Source of the DNA: an uncultured Actinomycetes bacterium
Lineage (GTDB): Bacteria; Actinomycetota; Thermoleophilia; Solirubrobacterales; Thermoleophilaceae
Length of the DNA: 10,895 nucleotides
Reading direction: 5' to 3'
Assembly (NCBI GenBank): GCA_946481495.1
Contig: CAMLNW010000079.1
Location: 1 to 10,895, forward strand
Shown: positions 5,546 through 10,895 of the stretch, in pieces
Layout of the letters: every line of letters begins with the position of its first letter
Position numbering within the stretch: the stretch's first letter is position 1
The notes under the pieces: generated by a model
What the model was told of the DNA's origin: nothing
Seen by the model: the letters and a program-made list of their open reading frames with translations, nothing else
Databases searched by the model: none
Made by a program: the position numbers and the translations under genes

Positions 5546-7363
5546 ATGACCGAGGCGATCGCTGAGCCGCGTGACGAGGCCCTCGAGGCCGCGCGTTGGG
5601 ACCTTCAACCGTTGGTGGACGGCCGGGGCGCAGATGGCGTGCTGGCATTGATGGCGGAGGCGCAGGAGGCAGCGGACGCGTTCGCCGAGCGTTACCGCGG
5701 CAAGGTTGCAGAGCTGGACGCCGCCGGGCTGGCCGAGGCGCTGCACACCCTGGAGGACATCTCCGACAAGGTCGGCCGCGCCGGCTCCTACGCGGGACTC
5801 GACTTCTCGACCGACACCCAGGATCCCGCCCGTGGCGCGCTGATGCAGGAGGCCCAGGAGCGCGGCGCGGCGCTCCAGACCGCGCTGCTGTTCTTCGACC
5901 TCGAGTGGAACGAGCTGCCCGACGAGCAGGCGGAGCGGCTGATCGCCTCCGACGAGCTGGCGTTCTGTCGCCACTACCTGCGCACGCTGCGCCGCTACCG
6001 CCCGCACCAGCTCTCAGAGCCCGAGGAGCGCGTGCTCACCGAGACCGCCGTCACCGGCAGCGCCGCCTTCAAGCGCCTGTTCACCGAGCAGGTCGCCGGC
6101 CTGACCGTCGACCTCCCGGGCAGCGACGAGCCGGTCCAGCTGATGGAGGCGCTGAGCGTCCTTCAGGGCCCCGATCGCGAGCTGCGCAGAGCCGCCGCCG
6201 AGGGCGTCACCAGCGCGCTCCAGCCCGGCCTGCGCACGCGCGCCTTCATCTTCAACACGCTGCTCGCCGACAAGTCGACGAAGGACCGTCTGCGCTCCTA
6301 CCCGCACTGGATCGCCTCGCGCAACCTCGCCAACGAGGCCAGCGACGAGTCGGTCCAGGCGCTGATCGACGCCGTCCAGTCGCGCTACGAGCTGGCGCGG
6401 CGCTGGTACCGGCTGAAGGCGAAGCTGCTCGGGGTCGAGAAGCTCGCCTACTACGACCGCGCCGCGCCGGTCGCCGAGAGCGAGCAGCGCGTCTCCTACG
6501 AGGACGCCCGCGCGCTGGTGCTCGACTGCTACCGCGAGTTCTCGCCCGAGATGGCGGCCGCCGCCGAGGAGTTCTTCACCGGCGCCTACATCGACGCGCC
6601 GCCGGCGCCCGGCAAGCGCGGCGGGGCGTTCTGCTCCTACACCGTGCCATCGGCGCACCCGTACGTGCTGCTCAACCACACCGGCCGGATCGGCGACGCC
6701 CTGACGATGGCCCACGAGCTCGGCCACGGCGTCCACGCGGCGCTTGCCCGCCCGCGCGGGATCTTCGAGTTCACGACGCCGCTGACGGTCGCCGAGACCG
6801 CCTCGATCGTCGGCGAGACGATCGTCCTCGAGCGGCTGCTGACCCAGGCTCCCGACGCCGCCGCCCGGCTGTCGCTGCTCGCGGAGTCGCTCGACGGCGC
6901 GGTCGCGGCGGTCTTCCGCCAGGTCGCGATGAACCGCTTCGAGCACCGTGTCCACAACGAGCGCCGCGACGCCGGCGAGCTGTCGGTCGAGAGTATCAAC
7001 GCGGCCTGGCTCGACACCCAGGCCGACCTGCTCGGCGACTCCGTCGAGCCGTCGGAGGACTACGGCACCTGGTGGTCCTACGTCCCCCACTTCATCGACA
7101 CGCCCGGCTACGTCTACGCCTACGCCTACGGCAACCTGCTCGCGCTGTCGGTCTACCGCCGCTACGAGGAGCAGGGCGAGAGCTTCGTCCCCTCCTACGT
7201 CGAGCTCTTGAAGGCCGGCGGCTCGATGCCCCCCGAGGACCTCGGCAAGATCGTCGGCGTCGACCTCACCGACCCCGGCTTCTGGTCCTCCGGCCTCGAC
7301 CTGATCGAGCGCCAGCTCGAAGCGGCCGAGGCGGCGGCCAAACAGGCTGCGGGTTCAGCCTGA
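5546..7363 (+). CDS. M3 family zinc oligoendopeptidase (PepF-like)
   Basis: Zinc metallopeptidase that cuts short peptides in the cytosol, of the M3 family and oligoendopeptidase F type; 605 residues from the ATG, normal for the family. An N-terminal helical domain covers roughly residues 1-200. The catalytic domain has AHELGHGVH, giving Zn ligands His390 and His394 and catalytic Glu391, with the third ligand probably Glu417 in VAETAS. The C-terminal region has YVPHFIDTPGYVYAYAYGNLLAL (about 510-535), the Tyr-rich substrate-binding segment typical of PepF. The motifs are complete, so the enzyme should be active. No signal peptide is seen. A GTG at 5537 would add three residues, but a promoter box overlaps it. 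The gene diverges from the small membrane cassette and its last 9 bases overlap the 3' end of the converging STAND gene. Confidence 0.93.
   Translation: MTEAIAEPRDEALEAARWDLQPLVDGRGADGVLALMAEAQEAADAFAERYRGKVAELDAAGLAEALHTLEDISDKVGRAGSYAGLDFSTDTQDPARGALMQEAQERGAALQTALLFFDLEWNELPDEQAERLIASDELAFCRHYLRTLRRYRPHQLSEPEERVLTETAVTGSAAFKRLFTEQVAGLTVDLPGSDEPVQLMEALSVLQGPDRELRRAAAEGVTSALQPGLRTRAFIFNTLLADKSTKDRLRSYPHWIASRNLANEASDESVQALIDAVQSRYELARRWYRLKAKLLGVEKLAYYDRAAPVAESEQRVSYEDARALVLDCYREFSPEMAAAAEEFFTGAYIDAPPAPGKRGGAFCSYTVPSAHPYVLLNHTGRIGDALTMAHELGHGVHAALARPRGIFEFTTPLTVAETASIVGETIVLERLLTQAPDAAARLSLLAESLDGAVAAVFRQVAMNRFEHRVHNERRDAGELSVESINAAWLDTQADLLGDSVEPSEDYGTWWSYVPHFIDTPGYVYAYAYGNLLALSVYRRYEEQGESFVPSYVELLKAGGSMPPEDLGKIVGVDLTDPGFWSSGLDLIERQLEAAEAAAKQAAGSA
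7343..7362. terminator. Hairpin at the overlapping 3' ends of the M3 and STAND genes
   Basis: CAGGCTG (7343-7349) and CAGCCTG (7356-7362) form a perfect 7-base stem with a 6-base loop, over both stop codons. On the minus strand the stem is followed directly by TTTGG, a short T-run; on the plus strand no T-run follows. It may end transcription from both sides. Confidence 0.4.
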
Positions 7364-9802
7364 CGATTCTTCGGGGAGCTTGAGCACGGGCGCCAGCACA
7401 GCGTGCAGCCGTGGCGCCGATCGCCGACTCAGCTCCAACAGGCGCGGGTTCGCCCTGGGAGCCAGCCCCCAGCGCGCCGCCGTTGCTTCGAGCAGGGCGC
7501 GCTCGTCGGCCAGGCCGTCCAGCTCGCCGAGCAGGAGCGGATCGCACGCACTGCCGTACTCGAGCAGCGCGACCAGCCTGCGGGGCCCGCTCTTCAAAGC
7601 CTCACGGACGGCGGTCGCACGAAACTCCGACGAACGTAGGTGCTCCAGCATCACCGACCTGAGCGGGCTGCCCGGCGGCGCTGCCTCCAAGAACCGGCTG
7701 AGGGTCTTCGGCGCCAGCAGCACCCGGCTCGCCTCGTCGGGGTGTCTGCGCAAAGCCAGAAGTGCGCTCTCTCGAAAGGTGCGCGATGCTTCCATCCCCT
7801 CGTTGAGGTCCCTCCAACGGCCGAGCCCCAGCTTGCCAGGTGTGTTCTCGAAGAAGCGGCTCATCGCATCGCGCTCGCCGAGAGCGTCGACGATCGCCGG
7901 GTAGATCCCGGGAAGGATGCGCTTGACTCGATGCATCCGCCGGGGAAAGCCCGTGGCCGGATCGACCAGCGCCTGATCGGCAAGAGCACCGAAGTCGAGA
8001 CCGACACGCGGAAGAGCGCTCCGAATGGCCGCCGAGAGCCGAGGGAGAAATCGGTTGGCCTGGCTTTGAAGCGCTATCAGCTCGCGCAGCGTGGCCTGCT
8101 CGAGTATGCGCGTCAGGGCATCGCTGTCCCGCGCCGTCGAGTCGTCCAGCTTGGTCCCTCCTACGAGCTCCTTCAGGAGGACGATCTGTGAGGAGACCCC
8201 GGTCGCGCCACGCGCCAAGAGCATCCTCAGCAAGGCCTCCGGCTCTTCAATCAAGTGTCCCAACACGAGAACCGCGGCATCACGTCGGCCAGCCGCCAGA
8301 AGGCGCCCGGCCGCGACCGCTGCCTGAGCCTCGTCTGCGACTTTCCGATCCGCGAACGCAGCCGTCACGAGATCGCCGAGCTTCACCCCCGCCGCCGCGA
8401 GAAGCAACTCGCCCATTCCCGGATGGATCGTCCGATAGCCTCCGTCCGAACGCTCGATCACCCCGCCTGCCAGCGAACCTCTGAGCGAGCCGATATCGAC
8501 CATGTCGTCGGTCGCGACAAGCTCCAGGGACGAGAGGTCGGCCACCAGCAGCAGCTCCTTACGTCCTCGCTCGTCCAAGCCGGCGAAATACCGTTCGCGA
8601 ATGTAGACGCGGGCATCGGTGGCGTCGATCTCCCCCCATGGCGCACCCGTCTCCAAGGCCTGCGCCACCGCCACGCCGAAGGCGATCAGATCGCCGCCGA
8701 AGACCTTCGACCAGCGCTGGACATCACGCTCCGAAGGCGGCGCCAATCCATCGACGCGCTTGCCGAGCCGGGTAGCCATACCCCTCAACATCGCCGGAGT
8801 GACCGACAGGTGAATGGCCGACCCTTCGTACTCGGCCATTGGCGACTCCAACCCTCGGAGATAGGCTGGATTCTCGATCTGGCGGCCGAGCAGAAGTAGG
8901 CGGCACCGTCCGCCGAGCTCGTCCCAGTGCTTCACGATGGTTGCGGCTAGAACCTGGTCGAGATGGACGTTGTCGACGATGAACAGGACGTTATCGTCCG
9001 CTCGTGCGATTAAGGCCGTGAGCGCGTCGTCACTCGGCCCCGCACCGGCCGAGAGCGCCGCGACATCCAGGTAGTAGACCAGTGCTCCCAACGCGATATG
9101 TCGCCAGCCGATCTCGGTGGCCAGTACCGTCTTGCCGGCCGCCCCCCGCCCGTGCACGAGCGCCCAGCCATCACTCTCCAGCCGTGCCTCGACCGTGTGC
9201 GACAGGCGGGGGCGGGTCACCTTCCCGGCCCGATACTCGTCTCGTGTGGGAACGAAGTAGCCAGGGCGTGCCCCTCCATAGATCGGGGCAGACTCGAGTT
9301 CGACCCAGGGGGCAGGTGAAGTCGTCAGCCCCAGCAGATCGCTCCATACACGCGCAAAGCGCGGCTCTCGCAAATCGGTTACGAGCCGCTGCCTAAAGAC
9401 CAGCTCCAGCATTCCCTGCGCCGCGGTCAAAGCTCTCAGACGCCGCCGATGGCGCGCCACGACAGCCGGATTCGGTGTTCGAGCCCAACCAACGAAGACG
9501 AAGCTGCCGAGGCCGGGCGAGGGAAGGGCCACTGCCCGCTCGGCGTCGGCCGTCAAATGTCGCGACCAGTTCTTTACGTCACGGGTGGCCTCTACGACGT
9601 TGACATATCCGGCGTCGTCGAGCACGTAGGCATCGGGCCAACCCTTGATGGTCTGGCCGCGCGCGTTTCGACCGTGCGCCGCAAGTCCACCGAAGACCGC
9701 CGGATACATGCCAACCGCATAGCGCTCCGCGAGTTGTTGGAAATCGGCCGGACCGAGGCCGTCTATGGCGCGGTCGAGATCGGCCTCCGAAGGCAGCAGC
9801 AT
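7355..9802 (-). CDS. STAND NTPase with N-terminal PD-(D/E)xK-like nuclease domain; probable anti-phage protein
   Basis: An 815-residue three-part protein. Residues about 15-150 look like a restriction-endonuclease fold: Glu26 in a first helix, then GWPDAYV (Asp57) and, 14 residues on, VVEATRD (Glu71), a PD-x13-ExT pattern with Thr73 where Lys is usual. A linker (150-205) leads to a P-loop NTPase: Walker A GRGAAGKT at 218-225, Walker B NVLFIVDNVH with Asp277, and Arg307 after the LLLLG strand in a sensor position. A winged-helix-like part (about 405-470, ending GYRTIHPGMGELLLAA) follows, then a Leu/Ala-rich helical region to the end. This order, effector then STAND switch then helical sensor, is known from anti-phage Avs-type proteins, where ligand binding drives oligomerisation and nuclease activation. 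An in-frame TGA four codons upstream fixes the start near this ATG. It lies 27 bases after the transporter stop and may be cotranscribed. Defence function is inferred. Confidence 0.8.
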   Translation of the reverse strand: MLLPSEADLDRAIDGLGPADFQQLAERYAVGMYPAVFGGLAAHGRNARGQTIKGWPDAYVLDDAGYVNVVEATRDVKNWSRHLTADAERAVALPSPGLGSFVFVGWARTPNPAVVARHRRRLRALTAAQGMLELVFRQRLVTDLREPRFARVWSDLLGLTTSPAPWVELESAPIYGGARPGYFVPTRDEYRAGKVTRPRLSHTVEARLESDGWALVHGRGAAGKTVLATEIGWRHIALGALVYYLDVAALSAGAGPSDDALTALIARADDNVLFIVDNVHLDQVLAATIVKHWDELGGRCRLLLLGRQIENPAYLRGLESPMAEYEGSAIHLSVTPAMLRGMATRLGKRVDGLAPPSERDVQRWSKVFGGDLIAFGVAVAQALETGAPWGEIDATDARVYIRERYFAGLDERGRKELLLVADLSSLELVATDDMVDIGSLRGSLAGGVIERSDGGYRTIHPGMGELLLAAAGVKLGDLVTAAFADRKVADEAQAAVAAGRLLAAGRRDAAVLVLGHLIEEPEALLRMLLARGATGVSSQIVLLKELVGGTKLDDSTARDSDALTRILEQATLRELIALQSQANRFLPRLSAAIRSALPRVGLDFGALADQALVDPATGFPRRMHRVKRILPGIYPAIVDALGERDAMSRFFENTPGKLGLGRWRDLNEGMEASRTFRESALLALRRHPDEASRVLLAPKTLSRFLEAAPPGSPLRSVMLEHLRSSEFRATAVREALKSGPRRLVALLEYGSACDPLLLGELDGLADERALLEATAARWGLAPRANPRLLELSRRSAPRLHAVLAPVLKLPEESSG

Positions 9803-9829
9803 TACTCGAACAGTTCACGCACTGGCGCC
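9803..9829 (-). other. Short spacer between transporter and STAND gene
   Basis: The 27 bases hold no Shine-Dalgarno sequence, no TANNNT box at leaderless distance and no terminator-like hairpin. A weak AACTGT lies 7 bases before the STAND ATG. Either read-through from the transporter or a non-standard promoter must drive the STAND gene. Confidence 0.5.
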
Positions 9830-10895
9830 CTAGGTCGCACGTCGCGCGACCCGATCCTCAAAGATCTGCTCGATCTCCTCGAGCTGCTTGCCCTTCGTCT
9901 CGGGCACGAAGCGCAGGCAGAAGAAGATCGTGAAGACGCCGACGGCGGCGTAGAGCCAGAAGGTCGGCGCGCTGCCGAGCCAGTTGAGTAGCGGCAGGAA
10001 GGTCAGCGAGATGAGGAAGTTCGACGTCCAGTTCGCCATCGTGCCGACCCCGGCCGCATGGCCGCGCGCCTTGAGCGGATAGATCTCGGCGTTGAGGATC
10101 CAGAAGATCGGCCCGAGGCTGATCGCGAACGAACCGACGTAGACCATCAGCGCGATCACCGCGAGGCTCGCGAGTCCCTCGCCGCCGGTGCCGACCTCGA
10201 ACGCGAGACCGAGCAGGACAAGCGCGATCACCATGCCGGTCACGCCGACGACGAGCAGCGGCCGGCGGCCGAAGCGGCTGACCAGCCAGAGCGCCAGCAC
10301 CGTCGCGAGCACGTTGACGACCCCCACCCCGATGCTGGCAAGGATCGCCGCGCTATCGGAGTCGATCCCGGTGTCCTGGATGATCGTCGGCGCGTAGTAG
10401 ATGACGGTGTTGATGCCGGTCACCTGCTGAAGGACCGCCAGCCCGACGCCGACGACCAGCGCCGCCTTAACAGCAGGGGCACGCAGGTCGCGCCAGCTGC
10501 CCTTCTCGGTGTCGATGCTCGCCTGGATCTCGCTCAGCTCGGCGTCGACCTCGTCGGTCGTCTGGCGCAGCTGGAGCAGCTCCTTGCGCGCCTGGATCGA
10601 GTCGCCGATCATCACCAGCCAGCGTGGGCTCTGAGGCATCGCGAGAATCCCAGCGCCAAGCAGGAAGGCCGGCACCGCGCCGAGCGCCAGCATCCACTCC
10701 CACGACCCCGACGGCTCGAGCGCCAGTCCGACGACGTAGGCGAGCAGGATGCCGACCGTCACCGCGAGCTGGAACAGCGTCACGAGCCGGCCGCGCAGCG
10801 CCGCCGGCGCCACCTCGGAGATGTAGACCGGACAGGTCGCCGACGCGAGCCCGATCGCGAAGATTGGCGCGCGTTCGCGCATGGCGTTGCCACGC
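9830..10895 (-). CDS. MFS sugar transporter, sugar porter family, 5' partial
   Basis: Membrane symporter or facilitator of the sugar porter family (MFS), probably bringing a hexose or pentose into the cell. About 350 residues are seen, from within the end of helix 3 or start of helix 4 to the C-terminus; full members have some 460-490 residues, so roughly 100 are missing past the window edge. Visible marks are CPVYISEVAPAALRGRL, PQSPRWLV (the PESPR signature with Gln), the helix 7 signature LQQVTGINTVIYYAP, SRFGRRPLL, SLGPIFWILNAEIYPLKARG, and the C-terminal PETKGKQLEEIE. A charged loop (about 95-135) is the central cytoplasmic loop. The ATG at 10882 is not the true start: it lies inside the conserved core. 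The first dozen residues (MRERAPIF) do not match the usual GR-x2-VG-x2-IG segment well, so the end of the window may hold an error or a divergence. Confidence 0.88.
   Translation of the reverse strand, partial: RGNAMRERAPIFAIGLASATCPVYISEVAPAALRGRLVTLFQLAVTVGILLAYVVGLALEPSGSWEWMLALGAVPAFLLGAGILAMPQSPRWLVMIGDSIQARKELLQLRQTTDEVDAELSEIQASIDTEKGSWRDLRAPAVKAALVVGVGLAVLQQVTGINTVIYYAPTIIQDTGIDSDSAAILASIGVGVVNVLATVLALWLVSRFGRRPLLVVGVTGMVIALVLLGLAFEVGTGGEGLASLAVIALMVYVGSFAISLGPIFWILNAEIYPLKARGHAAGVGTMANWTSNFLISLTFLPLLNWLGSAPTFWLYAAVGVFTIFFCLRFVPETKGKQLEEIEQIFEDRVARRAT

Noticed and set aside
6014..7090. A 358-codon minus-strand open frame inside the M3 gene
   Set aside because: It mirrors the coding frame of the M3 gene; its Val/Gly/Arg-rich product has no domain and no start signal.
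5596..7383. A 595-codon plus-strand open frame overlapping the M3 peptidase
   Set aside because: Its product is Arg/Pro/Ala-rich low-complexity sequence, typical of the shifted frame of a high-GC gene; the M3 reading has all catalytic motifs.
8255..8899. Plus-strand open frames antisense to the STAND gene
   Set aside because: They show no domain, and the opposite strand has a continuous 815-residue protein with clear NTPase motifs.
7355..9802. Reading the STAND protein as a LuxR/MalT-type transcription regulator
   Set aside because: There is no C-terminal helix-turn-helix DNA-binding domain; the C-terminus stays helical and ends KLPEESSG, and the N-terminus looks like a nuclease fold.
1..10895. 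Search for CRISPR arrays, tRNAs, transposase genes and attachment sites
   Set aside because: No regularly spaced repeats, cloverleaf-like sequence, transposase or integrase motifs, or flanking direct repeats around the accessory genes were found by eye.

Overview
The window is high-GC bacterial DNA. Codon third positions are almost all G or C, genes are packed with 4-base start/stop overlaps, and several first genes look leaderless. Together with the protein types this suggests an actinobacterium, possibly of the Thermoleophilia/Solirubrobacterales kind; that placement is an inference, not proven. No rRNA, tRNA, CRISPR array, insertion sequence or integrase was seen, and no stretch longer than about 115 bases lacks a gene.

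Layout. (1) Bases 1-3166, plus strand: a tightly coupled three-gene lipid-modification operon. It holds a flavin-dependent oxidoreductase of the COG2907 type (5' end outside the window, with an apparent frameshift near base 900), a DUF1365 protein, and a cyclopropane-fatty-acid-synthase-like methyltransferase. This trio recurs in many bacteria and is thought to modify acyl chains of membrane phospholipids. (2) Bases 3182-4836: a short-chain dehydrogenase (minus) and an alpha/beta hydrolase (plus), divergent from a 62-base spacer with a 16-base dyad. (3) Bases 4833-5430, minus: a two-gene cassette of unknown function, a small two-helix membrane protein followed by a small charged soluble protein. 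Its composition is locally much lower in GC. (4) Bases 5546-7363, plus: an M3-family zinc oligoendopeptidase, divergent from the cassette across a spacer with a second dyad. (5) Bases 7355-9802, minus: an 815-residue protein with an N-terminal PD-(D/E)xK-like nuclease domain, a STAND-type P-loop NTPase core and a C-terminal helical region. (6) Bases 9830-10895, minus: a sugar-porter-family MFS transporter running off the window, 27 bases upstream of the STAND gene.

The best candidate for an undescribed system is the nuclease-STAND protein. Its effector/NTPase/helical-sensor layout is that of the STAND (Avs-like) anti-phage proteins, but it is smaller than the well-known Avs proteins, and its nuclease motif appears to carry Thr where the catalytic Lys is expected. 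The small membrane/soluble gene pair at 4833-5430 is a second, weaker candidate for accessory DNA. Three promoters show a TANNNT box 6-7 bases before an ATG, which fits leaderless transcription and helps choose start codons.
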